DNA of 64,000 nt from Flaveria trinervia (taxonomy: Eukaryota; Streptophyta; Magnoliopsida; Asterales; Asteraceae): NCBI GenBank assembly GCA_025506515.1, contig CM046451.1, positions 39,952,595-40,016,594 on the forward strand. Reading direction: 5' to 3'. Positions 22,414 through 34,450 of this stretch are shown one piece after another. The stretch's first letter is position 1, and each line of letters starts with the position of its first letter. Both the position numbers and the translations under genes were made by a program. The notes beneath the pieces are model-generated. The model worked only from the letters and a program-made list of their open reading frames with translations. It was not told where the DNA came from and searched no databases.

Positions 22414-25177
22414 CCTCTACCTGAAATGTATCCTCCTGTCTCACCTCCAAACTAAACAGGATGTCCATCAAAATGTTGAAATTGTTGATGTAGAGATCTA
22501 TTCCCACTCATGTGCCTGGAGCATCCACTGTCCACTATCCAGACATTATTGTTCTTGTCTTTTTAGTGTCCTTGCACATAAGATCAAAAGTTATTTTTGA
22601 TTGGAAACCCAAGCTTTGTTGGTCTTGGGTTCGTCCATAATTGAACCAAAAAGAATGGTAGAGGGTTCAATTGATGTCTTTGAAGAGGAAGGTGTGACTA
22701 CAACATCTTTTCTCATCTTCCATCCAATCCCATGGTTGGTCAGTTTTGATGAGCTTATTAAAGCTTTAGCAGCATGGACTTCTTCCGAAGCTTCTTTGTT
22801 TCCGGAAGAAGAGTTCACAACCTTCACATCCAAAGCAACCTTCTTCTCGGAAGATTTTGAGGAGGATCTTTTGTTCTTTTAAGCTTTCCTTGGCTCAAAT
22901 TCCCAAGCCACTTTCCCTTCGGAAGAATGAGTTTCTTCCGAAAGCAACTTAGCTTCAGAAATTAGCTCTCCTTTTCATATCACATGAACCATGTGATAAG
23001 GTCCAAAACTGAATCTGTCCTTAGTTGCTTGTATTTTAACATTTTTTGCATAATGTGTGCTTGCTGGATTGTAGTAACAATCTTTAGCCAAGTGGTTATG
23101 CAGACCACACATTATGCATGTGATGTTAATCTTTGAGGATTTTGATGGCTGAGGTTTCTTTATCTTCTTATCTTCCTCTACAGCCTTCTCCTTTGACTTC
23201 TGATCCTTTTGCAGGATAGAAGTGCTGGTACTACACTAGTTTCCTGAATCAGAAATGCCTACCACCTGGAATTGAGCTGAAATGAAAACACCCTTTTGCT
23301 TAAGGTCAATTTTCATCATAGATTCAGCTACTTTCTTGGTAGTTCTTTTGGTTTCCTTTGCTTGGTATCTTCTAGCTTTGATGGATAGGGGTTGATCATC
23401 ATAAGTATTAATGAGTTGATTTACTTGTTCCTTACCTTTGGCGGTCTCCATTATTGCATCATTCTTCAACTAAAGTAAAGATGAGTGAACAGATGGGACC
23501 TCTTGCTCTTCAATAGCATTCCTTGGTTGTCTTAAGGACTCATAAGAATATGGTGGAGCAATCTCATTAGTCCCCAACCCTCCTTTGTTCTCATAATAAA
23601 TTTTGTAGTGGCAGGATGATGTAATAATAGCTCGGAAGTTTAGCTCTGAAATGGCATGCTTCCTAGCTTGAACCTTAGCTATTACTAGATGGGCTTGAGC
23701 CTTAGGTAACTTGGATATTAAATCCTTGATTTGAGTCCTATAATTAGTGTGCTCATGTTTTAAAGATGAAATTGTTTTCTCTAACTCCTTAATTTTATGT
23801 TGATAGTCAGATTTAGCCCTTTTAAAATCAACTTTTAGGAAGTTTAAGGACTCAATATCAGATTCTAATTCCATCTTATAGTCCTGGTATATTTTAACCT
23901 TGGAAATACATGTTGGAGTACAAATTTGATCATATACCTTAGAGTTATCTATTCTAGCCATGAGTGCCTGTGTAGGGGTGACATCTTGGACCTAAAGCTC
24001 CAATCAACTTCTTGTGCCATAGTAGTAGTTTCAGTTGATTTTCCAGCAGTTTTGTTGTGGAAGGATGTGAGGAGGTATGAGCAGATCCTAGGTTTGATTT
24101 GGGAGCCTTGCATTCCCTAGAAATATGACCCAAGAGGTTACAGTTGTAACACTTGGCCTTTGCTTTGTCAAACCCAAACTTCCTGCTTGTTGGGTTCTGA
24201 GGGAACTTCCTTCCTGTTCTCTTAAAGAACTTCTTCACCATGTAGGTTAGTAGAGCAATATTTTGGACTATGTCCATGCATTCCACCTCATCCGGACAGA
24301 AACACACGAGATCTTCAAAGCAAAATTAAAAAAAATTAGAGTGTACACTACCGGACATAATAACAGTGCTGTCCTAAAAGGGACTAGGCTGAGTTTGTTA
24401 AGATCTTGGGCCCTAGTGAATGTGAGGTAAGGTCCAAAAGAGCTGGATGGATGTTGTGAGTACGGTAGGTACTAGTGAGGTTGAGGGTGTATTGAGCCTT
24501 CAACAACCATGAAAGCATTGCTTGAGGAATGGTTTTAAGATCTGCTTCCTTAACGGCTACTCTTGTTTTCCATCTCTACATGATATCCATCAAGAGTACC
24601 GTATAGCTCAGTCATAGTGAGTGAGTTGAGGTTCTTTGTTCACTTGATGGAGACACAGTAGAATGTCCACTCCTTGGGAAGTGTGCTCATGAATTTCCTT
24701 GAGAGATCTCTCCATTCAGGAGCTATTCCTACACACTGAAGGGATGAGATAAGATCCACGTACCTAAAGTATTGTTGATGCAAGGTCTCTCCACCAATAT
24801 GAGTGAAGTTCTCAAATTGTTGCTTTAGGTAATCTTTCTTTTAGTGGTTGGAGTTGGATTACATCAACGTTTTAGCATCAAACCGTCCTTTAGCAGTTGT
24901 GCAATTCTTCAACCCCACCATAATGGAGTTGAGAATTTTAGTCATTAGGACTGTCATTTCCTTTTCATCAATGTCTATTTGCTTTGGGTCTTCTTTATAG
25001 TAGTTCTCCACTGCCATCTCTATCATGGCACCATCACCAAAAGGTGAAGCCACCTTTGGCTTGTAGGGACCTTGGCAATGGATTTCCACATGCGGCTATC
25101 TTGATATCTGATGAACCCTTCTATACGTCTGTTCCATTGTTTGAAGTTCTGTGGGTGATGATGGGTGCTTTAGTCAT
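22414..25177 (-). pseudogene. Element E gag and protease start, cut by element A
   Basis: Minus-strand copia gag. Start ATG at 25177 (MTKAPIITH), then a frameshift and IEGFIRYQDSRMWKSI, typical of UBN2-type gag. The first knuckle CYNCNLLGHISREC is near 24119-24162, a coiled coil with GLGTNEIAPP is in 23470-23961, and the second knuckle CIMCGLHNHLAKDC is near 23073-23117. Gag ends KAWVSNQK with a stop at 22591-22593. Protease begins at about 22560 with VWIVDSGCSRHMSGN and runs to GGYISGRGS, where A is inserted. It is related to A and F but clearly diverged. Multiple stops and frameshifts. Confidence 0.82.
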
Positions 25178-25293
25178 CGTCCCAATTTCACATTTAGATT
25201 TATGGTTCAAGGCCAAGTTTAGAGTGTAGTAAGAGAGTGAGTAAACAAGAGGTTGATTAGGATGGTTAGATCACACAATCAAGATCCTAAGAA

Positions 25294-25305
25294 GCTCTCA
25301 TACCA
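25294..25305 (-). other. Element E primer binding site
   Basis: Minus strand TGGTATGAGAGC, identical to the A site, two bases from the start of the LTR at 25308. The preceding leader resembles the A leader (ATCAAGATCCT near it). Confidence 0.87.
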
Positions 25306-25607
25306 ATTGCAAGATCGGTTTTTATACTTAACACAAGCGTCTTATCTGAAACTCACTAGCAAACACTCAAGAAGCAGAGATATTCTGACTGAGTATGTAG
25401 GATTGAGATTCTTACTGTGAATCGAATATGGTAATCAAGTCAATGATTGAGTGGCGGAAACAAACAATCAAAGAACATTCAATGCAAGAAATATACTCAT
25501 AAATGCTTTTGTATTATATATATGAAAGTTGATTGATTACAGAGAATAAATGACAACAAAATTTTATATGTCTATTAGTCGTCACCTCATGTAAGAGGTT
25601 ATCTATT

Positions 25608-25618
25608 CTATTTATAGG
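25608..25618 (-). promoter_or_regulatory. TATA box of the shared D/E LTR
   Basis: Minus strand CCTATAAATAG, a near-consensus plant TATA box, just downstream (in transcription direction) of the palindromic array. Confidence 0.65.
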
Positions 25619-25704
25619 CAGACAAGATGCCTTTTACAAAATGACTAAACTACCCCCGAACTATTACATTAGAACTAGTGTAGTCTTCATCTGCATCTTT
25701 GCTT

Positions 25705-25975
25705 GTTCATCCGCATTGACAAATGCGGATGAGTTAACTTGGTCAGCATTTCTTCACTTGATCATCCGTATTAGATGTTGGTCATGTGCATTTGTTAATG
25801 CGGATGAACAAGTACATATGTGCATTTGTTCGGTCATCCGCATTTTTCAAATGCGGATGAGCAAAGTCTTGTCCGTATTGTTTCTTGGTCTTCCGCATTT
25901 GTCAATGTGGAAGAACAAATACTTGTCCGTATTTGTTTTATGTCTTCCTCATTGACAATTACGGAAGACAACACT
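25705..25975. repeat. Palindromic array in the D/E LTR (ATCCGCATT / AATGCGGAT)
   Basis: Three exact CCGCATT and three exact AATGCGG, arranged as hairpins such as ATCCGCATTGACAAATGCGG, plus variants (CCGTATT, AATGTGG, ATTACGG). The arms can pair over 7-9 bases. Confidence 0.88.
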
Positions 25976-26090
25976 TGGTTTTTCTGAGCAGGATCTTCAT
26001 GCGCATTTATTCTTGGACTTGTGGGATACCAACAAAGCAATCATCATCACCCATTGAATTGGCATGTATGATATTTTCAGGGTGCAACAA

Positions 26091-26104
26091 TACTCCCCCT
26101 AAGG
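26091..26104 (-). other. Element D polypurine tract
   Basis: Minus strand CCTTAGGGGGAGTA abutting the LTR. Confidence 0.9.
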
Positions 26105-26532
26105 ATTATACAACCTATTTTCTTCAATGTTTGGGAGGTGATTAATGTTGTGAGGATTCTACTAGGTCTTGTAGAGGTAATAAAAAAGCAGCTTTAGTAG
26201 GATCTAGAATAGCTTTGATCATGTTGACAAAATATGTTGCTTCTGACATTCTGTCCCTATTCAGCACATGTATCTTCATTTTGCTCATGTTGTAGATGGC
26301 TTCTATTGGTTACTTCTTCAGTGAAATATGTTAATAAATATAAATAGTAGAAAGACCATCTCTATTAATCAGTAAGCATCCACCCACATCCAGCTCAAGT
26401 TTGACAATGTTCCCAAGTTGCAATGGTGTCTTCTTTTACTTTCTTTTATCTCTTTTGGTGTTGATACGATCATAGGCCAATTTTAGCAACTTGACGCACT
26501 TTAGGATGAAGTGCATATCTTGTTCATCTAGT
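26105..26532 (-). other. Region between element D ORF3 stop and polypurine tract
   Basis: About 430 bases with no convincing ORF; probably the ORF3 3' untranslated part or a frameshifted remnant of its C-terminus. Confidence 0.5.
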
Positions 26533-29500
26533 TTATTGTTGATTTCCCTGAAGTGTCTGGTATATATAGTGAATGTAGGATTCATCAAGCAATCTTACTT
26601 CATATCCACTAAATACTCTTATTTCAGCACCCTCCTCTCCTCCCCACTTCCTTTCAATAACCATCTCATATGTTTTTTCATCATAGTACACATTTGAGTT
26701 GGGTGTGGAGGAATGTGTACAAGACACCATTTTTCTCTTTAAAGCTTCTGTTGGTTTCACCTTCAACTCAGGAAACACAACTTCTTCAGCTTGCATTTTC
26801 TTCTTCTTCTCAAGGGGATTAATAAAAGACTTATCTTTTCTCATGCACACAGTCTTTAATGAATTGAAATTGTCAGTACTTCTTAACATTTTGAGTATAT
26901 TTTCAAATTCATATCCCTTGAACATAGCTGAATGATTGGTCAGTTCCAATTGAGCTAGTTCTTTTAAGTCATGGATCTCTAGGGCATTTACAAGAGCTGA
27001 GTACTCAGTAGAGAATTGCACCAGCCCAGAGATCCTTTTTACCATGAACATGTTCCACATGCTGTCATACTTCCGAGCAATTATTTTTTGATCAACTTTG
27101 CCTTTGGGAGTAGACACCCCTCTGATTAACTTAGCAGTTGTTAATCCTTCTTGTAGTTTTAACTGAGAGGGTTCTGTAAACCATTCGGGGTATTTATGAA
27201 CTACAGGAGGCAACAGTTCTTGATCTTTCTGATTTAGTATCATGTCCTGAGTAGTTACTATAGATCTAGGCTTCTTGTTCAGGATTTTTTCTTCTACCCT
27301 CTTGAGCACGTCTTTCTTTTCAGTGATCATTTTGAGAATAGCAGCCCTTAATGATTTTGTCTTCATATTCCTAATCTTTCTTCTTGTGAATCCTTGGCTT
27401 GAAAGATAATCCTTCATTTCCTTATCTTACATGCTATAGGGATCACGAAATAGTGGATGAGAAGTTGGGGTTGATTTCTTCATTGATGATAGTTTAGGCA
27501 GACGAACCTTTCTTGAAAATGATCTTTCATACTCAGTTGTCATTGATTTCTTCATAACAGACTCTTTATGCACAAGAACCTCTTTGGTGATTGATTTTTC
27601 ATACTCAGTTTCTAAGCTTGGATCTAGTAGCTTATTCACCTTTTCCTCTTCTTCCTTCATTCCTTTATATATCAAGCTAAAGACTTAATCTGGGTCATAC
27701 CCATGATTGATCAAAAACATTTCTTTTATCATCAGGTCATCAGATTGGGCCTTTGACACCATTTCTTCCACTAGTTGTTCTTTATGCATAGGACTGTCCA
27801 TATGAACCTTCTCTTTAGCATCATAACCTCCAGCTATCTCTCCTTCTTCCAAATCAATGAATACAGCTGGTTTCATCAATTATGCCATAGCTTTTTCATG
27901 TTCATCCAGGAATTCTACTATTGTAGCAGGACTTCTTGGGTCATCTAGTTTGGCTTTCTTTTGCTGGTTCTTCTTCTTTCATTGGACTTTTTCCTTTAGC
28001 TTTCTCAAATAAGTATTTTCTCAATCTGGAATAAGTTTGAAGTGCAGGATCAAAAGAGGATTTTCAGCTTGTTTCATTTCCTCAAGCAATTTTTAGCCTC
28101 TTCTTGTATGTTTTCTTGATCATCATCCCCTTTTTCTTTTTCTTGTTCATCTTTTCCTTTTCTTTTATCCACAATTCACTTATCATTTCTTTTGTTCCTC
28201 AGACATAGCCATAATTGGTACAATCTGCACACTCCATTCTTTCTTTAATGGAACTGGAGATTTAGGAATGACTACAATAGGTTTAGAGGTGGTCCTTTGG
28301 TCTGCAACAAAGTCCTAAAAATCTTCATCTATTGTGAATTCTTCTAAAGTAAAGCTATCCATAGCACTGGTTAGTTCTTCAAATTCATCTTTCTCAGTCT
28401 GAGTAGCCTCTGATTGCCCAGAATAAATCATCATTTCTAAGCTTTGTTCCACATTCTTTGTTTGGCTTTCATCTTCTCCTAGTTCATCATCATGAGAGGT
28501 AGATTGTTTCTAATCATCAATAATCTTTTCTTCATCATTTTTGTTTTCTCCAGTCACAGCACTTCTTTGAATTTCAAGTAACAATTCAAGTTTAGAGATC
28601 CTTTTAGATTGAGTTTCAACTTGTCTTTGGAGTTTTGATATGACTTTAGCTTGTTCTTTAATAATGTTCTCTTGTTCTTCCATAGCTATGGTTTGAATGG
28701 CAAGATTGTCAACATGGCCACTCACTTCTTCTCTAGAATGATTCAGTGCAGCTTTCAAGTGGTCAATTTCTTTCTCTTTCTCTTTCTTTTAAGAAGCATC
28801 CTTTTCTTTTAGTTCTTTTAATTCCTGCTCCTTTTCATCAAGCTCTAGAATCCTGTAATCAATGATTCTAGCTCTCCTATTTAGTATTCTTTCCATCCTT
28901 TCCACCTTTTGTTGGAGCTCAGATATCAACTTATCCTTTTCATCAGGTCTACTTGTATTAGATTCAGCAAAGCTTTCTCATGGAGCAGTCTCAGAAGTTG
29001 CTCTCTTAGCAGGCATTTAAGCATGTTGATCATCTTCATCTAAAGATGATTTGGATGCTTTAGAAGTGCTAGTTGAGTCTCCAATTTCAGTTGGGTTATC
29101 ATGGGTGGGCAAAGGTTGTTGTGGTAATATTGGTGAGTGATGAGGTGGTGATATTGGTGAGTGATGGGTGATATTGGAGAGTGATGATGTGGTGATATTG
29201 GTGATGGTTATGGGGTTATTTGTGGTGTTGGTTGTGGTGTTAGTTGTGGTGTTGGTTATGGTGTTTGTTGTGGTGTTGGTTGTGGTGATGGTTGTGCAGC
29301 TTGCCCATCAGCAGCCTGTTCTTGTCCTTGATTTATCTGTTGAATCATCCAAGGAAGAAGAGGTGAGTGAGCTCCACTGTAAAAGTTTCTGGGTTCCTTC
29401 TTCTTAATGTACTTGTATGATTTTACATCATAATGAGGAATATCAAGTACTAGTCCCTCAGTAGCAATATCTGGAAATGCTTCATTTATCATGCACTGGA

Positions 29501-30104
29501 TGAATCTTGGATATATCAAGAACTTGTATCTTCTCCCTTCTTTTATGTTTGAAGTCAGGCCATTAAAACATAGTAGACATATTGAATGGCCTGTTTGTAC
29601 AGAGAGCATAGATTGCTAATGAAGTGGTGATTGGAATGTCATTCCATCCTGTTTTCTTTTCAATAAGTAGTGCTAAAAAATGTTCATTAGAAATCTCCAA
29701 GGCAGATCAACCAATTCTTCAACAATTTCTTTAGCTTCAAATCCTCCTTCATAACAAATCTCAACAAAGAATGTGGTTATTACATCATCATCCAGCTCTA
29801 AAGGTGCATTAGCATCATCAGCAAAATGCAAGCATCTTCTAATAGAATCTTTAGTGATGCTCAGAGTGTGATCATTGTCAATTCTTCCAACTAGAGTTCT
29901 AACACCATCTTCTTTAATTACTTTAGCTGAATTCCAGAAAGACAGTATGAAGTTCTCATAGATGGTGGGTCTAACAGTGATAGCATAAGCTACCCTTGTT
30001 GTAGTGATGAATCTAATAATATCTCTGAGTCCCTCAGCTTCTGGCACATTAGGGTTTAAATAACCACTAACATTATGGAGCTTGCTCCATGAAAGATTCG
30101 CCAT
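26533..30104 (-). pseudogene. Element D ORF3: additional ORF downstream of pol, broken
   Basis: Start ATG at 30104 (MANLSWSKLHNVSGYL). The N-terminal domain (29673-30104, continuing to about 29440) shows GLRDIIRFITTTRVAYAI, ITKDSIRRCLHFAD, CYEGGFEA, TGWNDIPITTSLAIYAL and YPRFIQCMI. A proline- and glutamine-rich minisatellite hinge follows (29168-29300). Then come coiled-coil stretches (28510-28758 and neighbours) and charged sequence (27427-27879). The last 294-residue open stretch (26533-27417) has MKDYLSSQGFTRRKI, KIIARKYDSMWNMF, HDLKELAQLEL and a C-terminal block (YEMVIERKWG, SGYEVRLLDESYI). It is collinear with ORF3 of B. Several in-frame stops separate the parts. There is no visible membrane segment and the function is unknown. 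Confidence 0.73.
29168..29300. repeat. GGTGTTGGTTGTGGT minisatellite within element D ORF3
   Basis: Units of 12-15 bases (plus-strand GGTGTTGGTTGT and variants) repeat about eight times. Read on the coding strand they give Pro-Gln-Thr repeats such as PSPQPTPQQTP. Confidence 0.85.
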
Positions 30105-30656
30105 ATAATCTGCATAAAAGACATATGTGTCAGTTTTAATGAGAACTCATGAGTATTGTATATCAGTTTGACATTAAGTGGTCAAAGATCAACATTCGAT
30201 ATTACTGTATCATTGTTGTTACATCAAATGGTGAATTTGTTGTTCACAATCATAGTTTCTATGTTTGAACCACTTATTAGATGTTATTTCATTGATTTGT
30301 TACACACGTTTCATTGTTCATCATGCTCTGTTTTTACACCAAACAAGACTATGAAGGTTTTCATGATGAGTAAAATTTCTATTGGTTTGCATGTTCATCG
30401 AAGTTGAAAAAGTGTATTATATTATATCAACAAATTGAATTTTTGTGTCCTTCATTATCATTCGGTTCATTGTTTGATTTAGGTTTAACAGTCCGAAAGT
30501 TGGGTCTTGACGAAATTTTGTTGGAAATTTCTCCTTGTTTTCGATGCAACTGTAGTTTAAGAATCAATAACAAGAACAGGTTGAGTGGAATCACACAAAA
30601 ATATTTGGTTGTTAATGATGAAGATGATCAAAGTATTAAATGAATCGTTTAAATTC
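30105..30656 (-). other. Leader of element D ORF3
   Basis: About 550 AT-rich bases without a supported ORF. Just before the ATG the minus strand reads TCTTTTATGCAG, acceptor-like, so a 5' intron is possible; I see no clear donor. Confidence 0.4.
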
Positions 30657-30666
30657 TTTTAAATAG
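30657..30666 (-). promoter_or_regulatory. Weak TATA-like site upstream of element D ORF3
   Basis: Minus strand CTATTTAAAAG, a degenerate TATA, about 60 bases past the end of the palindromic array. Weaker than the counterparts in C, F and B. Confidence 0.3.
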
Positions 30667-30726
30667 TCAAATAATGCATTGTAAAAGATTTTACAAGTTT
30701 AAGATCAAATGTGGTCACCACTGTAT

Positions 30727-31500
30727 CAAATGCGAAAGTGTACATTTTTTGACTTTTCGTCATCCGCATTGTTAACTATAGCAAATACAGAAGATAAAAG
30801 TTTGGACTTTGACTACCCGCATTTGTTCACTGTTGTAAATGCGGAAGTTTTGTTACTTCTATTTTCTTCTATCCGCATTTGTTCACTGTTGTAATGCGGA
30901 AGTTTTGTTACTTCTATTTTCTTCTATCCGCATTTGTTCACTGTTGTAAATGCGGAAGAACTAAGTTCATCAGCATTTATTCACTATAACAGATGTCGTT
31001 GACCAAACTTATTCAGCATTGCTCACTGTAGCAAATGCGGTTGAATAAAGTTTGTCAGCATTTGCTCACTATGTCAAATGCGATAGAATAAAATTCACAT
31101 TTACTTGATCATCATTCAGTCACAAGCGATTGGTCACTTAATTATTTCTGCTTGATGATACATGAACATTGAAGATGTGTATCTACAAATGCGGATAAGT
31201 AAACAAATGCGGAAGTGTAAATTTCATCCGTATTTGACAAATGCGGTTGAACAATTAAAAGTTTATCCGCATTGACTAATGCGGTTGAACACTTGAAAAT
31301 TATTTTTTCCGCATTAACAAATGTGGTAGAACAATTTTTGTTCCGCATAGGTTTTAACACTTCAAAATTTCATGTATACTTGTGACACACTAATGCGGTA
31401 GAGTAAAATCATTATCCGCATTAGTTTCACATGAAAATATAAAGCTACCCACACTGGTTATAAGCATGGGTTACCTTCACCCGCATTAATCAATGCACAT
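30727..31500. repeat. Palindromic motif array between pol and ORF3 of element D
   Basis: Eight exact CCGCATT and nine exact AATGCGG with several variants, often facing one another across TTGTTCACTGTTGT-type loops. Inside it a unit of 55-56 bp is tandemly repeated just over twice (copies begin at 30838, 30893 and 30949). The same half-sites form the array in the D LTR. Confidence 0.9.
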
Positions 31501-32693
31501 ACGTGCATTAACTTTTGAACTTAATCATAAGTTAATGTGACTGAATTGATTTTTCATCTTACGAAGACTTGTCCTTGATTGATTTTCCTTATGAAGTTGA
31601 CTGTTAAAATTGTCAATTCTTGCTTGGATTGACTTGTATGTCACAAGTGATACAAGTTTCCTAATTTTAACTGATCTTGGACTTTTCATGCTTCCAAGAA
31701 TCTGCATAAGCTGAGATACAATGGTATAACATTTTGCAACAACACCAAAATCTTTGATTTGTTTTGAAAGTGAGTTGAGCTCATAAACAAAAATATGGAC
31801 TTACTCAACAATTTTAAATTACTCCTCGTAATTTATATCCACTTTTGGATAGAAACTCTTAAGATTTAAAAATTTTCGAAGTTTATTATGATTATTAATA
31901 ATGAAGAAAATTATATCTTTTATTGGGATCATATCAGTCTTACATTACACATGTGCATCCTTTATGATTAAATGGACATGTTTATGAACTTGATGATTGA
32001 AGGTATGTTTGTCCTCTTAAATTCATGCCTGGTTGATATTTTGATACAAATGATTTTTATCATGTTTTTGGTTGATTTAATTATTTAATGTGTACCTCAC
32101 ACACATAAGCATGGAATGATCAACCATCCTTATACAATGCATGGTAGAAGTTTTTCATAACTTTTCTTACCATGTTACTTATGTTATGAGAACTCATTTT
32201 CACTGATCCTCATTGGGATTCTTTTACTTTGATTGTTTTCATGATGATACTCGTTGGGATTCTTTTCATTTCACTTTGGAAGGTGATACATGATGGGATT
32301 CTTTTGTTCATTCACTTGGAATGTATTGCTTTTGTAGATTCATCCAATTTGGATGCGTTCCTCATTGGGAATCTTTTGGATCAGGACATCTGCACTATGT
32401 ACATGTTTCATCAAGTCTTTGTTCAGCCAAACAAATATAAAACTGATGTAAGTGAAAGAGATTCATGAAGTATCATTACCTGTTGCATTTCGGTTACTAC
32501 ATACACATGCACCCAGATAAGCCAATACATACGTGTACTTTTTGATGAGTGTTTCATTATTAAATAAGATTTTAGTTGATCACTGCATTTAGATTCTCTT
32601 CCAAGTTGAGCCTACCAACACATCTGGTAAGTCATTGCAGTCTTGCAATTTTTGAAATTAAGCACAGTGAATGATATAATGACTGTAATTATA
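31501..32693 (-). other. Element D pol-ORF3 spacer
   Basis: No supported ORF. At 32205-32380 a TGGGATTCTTTT unit recurs four times about 40 bases apart (near 32214, 32255, 32293 and 32366, the last with one change). Confidence 0.6.
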
Positions 32694-34450
32694 TCATTTC
32701 CCAAGATTCTTTTCTTCATCAAAATTGATTTCTTTTTGTGGTTTTCTCATGTTTTTAATATTTTTGATGTTTTTCATGGTTTTACTCAAGGTTATCATGC
32801 CAATTGACTGAACCAAGAATTCAAACCTACTGGGTTCAAAAGCCTTGGTAAATAAATCAGCTAAATGATTTTCAGTTGGTACTTGAATCAATTTGATTAA
32901 ACCCTTTTCAGCACAATCTCCCAAAAAGTGATATCTAATTTCAATATATTTAGTTTTTGAGGTGTTGAACTGGATTATTAGTTATGAAAACAGTTGTTGT
33001 CTTGTCAATGTAAATTTGAGTGTGCAAAGAGTTAAAACCATAATCAAGCATCTGCTTTTGAATCCATAGTACTTGAGAGCAACAAGCTGATGCTACAATA
33101 TACTCAGCTTCTACTGTGGACACAAAACATTTGTCTGCTTCTTGCATTGCCAAGATACTAGTCTGGGACCAACAAATTGACAACTGCCAGAGGTGGAATT
33201 TTTGTTGAAGTTGCATACTCCATAATCATTGTATGTGAAGGCATAGAGATTAAAGTCTCCTTCCTTTGGATACCATAACCTGAGAGCTAGTTTGCCCTTC
33301 AGATATCTGAATATCCTCTTCACTGCATTCACAAGTGATTCTTTTGGATGAGCATGATATCTGGCACAAACACAAACACCAAACATAAGGTCAGGCGTAC
33401 TAGCTGTTAGATACATAAATGAACCGATCATTGATCGATAGTGAGTCTGATCCACTGATTTACCTTCAGGATTAGGTCTAACCTTCACTTTAGTATCCAT
33501 AGGAGTTCTGTTGGACTTGCACCCCTAGAAACAAGGTGAGTTCCCCCATAGCACTCATTTGAAATTTTGAGTGCATAACGTCTTCAAATTCTTTGCAGAG
33601 TTGCTTGTTTGTAGAGCCAAATATAATGTCATCCACATAGATCTGGACTGACAACATATCTTTTCCTCTTTTTCTTCTGAAGAGAGTCTAATCAATCTTT
33701 CCTTTTTCATATCCATGTTCAAGAAGAAAGGATGATAGAGTCTCATACCACTTTCTTGGGGATTGATGAAGACCAATAGAGCTTTGTCAAGCTTGTAAAC
33801 TCTATGATGGAAATTTGGATTTTAAAGCCAGGTGGTTGACTCACATAGACCTCCTCAGCAATTTTTCCATACAGGAAGGCACACTTTAGATCCATTTGAG
33901 AAATAGTAAATTTCATGGATGAAGAATATGCAAGAAAGAGTCTGATCGCTTCTAGTCTAGCAACAGGAGCAAACACTTTGTCATAGTCGATTCCTTCTTC
34001 TTGAGTGTATCCCTGTGCCACTAGTCTTGCTTTGTTTCTCATGACGATCCCTCTATCATCAGTATTGTTCCTTTTATAGCCATCTGGTACCGATAGGGTA
34101 TTGGCCTTTGGGAAGATCTACCAGTTGCCATACTTCTTGCTTCTTGATTTGGAGCAATTCTTCATGCATTGCTTTAATCCAGCTATTGTCTTGAAGTGCC
34201 TCTTTGATGTTCTTGGTACTGTTTGACACAAAAAGCATGAGAACAAACAGATGTTTGCAATACTGGATTTGCTTCTTGTCACCCTCTCATTAAGATCACC
34301 AATAATGGTTTCAACTGAATGATTCTTGTGTATTCTTGTGGTTGGGATGGAGTCACTAGAAATTGTTACATCAAGATTGGAGACATTCAATTCATTATGG
34401 TCAGAGGCACATTCATCTGGTATTGTTGTTGAATTATGAAGCAGCATTGT
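32694..34450 (-). pseudogene. Element D reverse transcriptase and RNase H
   Basis: RT begins after the linker (34118-34447) with KARLVAQGYTQEEGIDYDK (33743-34042), MDLKCAFLYGKI, then VQIYVDDIIFGS (YVDD, about 33630) in a shifted frame. From the FLG block the sequence jumps to CKSNRTPMDTK: about 24 residues present in B are missing near 33520, apparently through a short-homology deletion. RT ends in 33111-33500 (YLTASTPDLMFGVCVCARY). RNase H (32694-33216) keeps STVEAEYIVAS, IYIDKTTTVF and the TKAFEPSRF end. The frame closes at 32694. Frameshifts and the deletion disable it. Confidence 0.85.

Larger units (their letters stand above)
25308..26089 (-). repeat. LTR shared by element E (5' LTR) and element D (3' LTR)
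   Basis: 782 bp, TGCAAGATCGG to GGGTGCAACA. On its left lies the primer site of E; on its right lies the polypurine tract of D. Only one LTR separates two different internal regions. It holds a strong TATA box (25608-25618) and a palindromic array (25705-25975) made of the CCGCATT / AATGCGG units also found in D at 30727-31500. The arrangement suggests LTR-LTR recombination between two elements, or insertion with loss of one LTR. Confidence 0.82.

Noticed and set aside
29168..29407. Plus-strand ORF rich in Val and Leu, looking like a membrane protein
   Set aside because: It is the antisense reading of the GGTGTT minisatellite in D ORF3.
30727..31500. Possible CRISPR-like or satellite array
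   Set aside because: Plant nuclear DNA; the units are short, irregularly spaced palindromic half-sites, not long uniform repeats with unique spacers.
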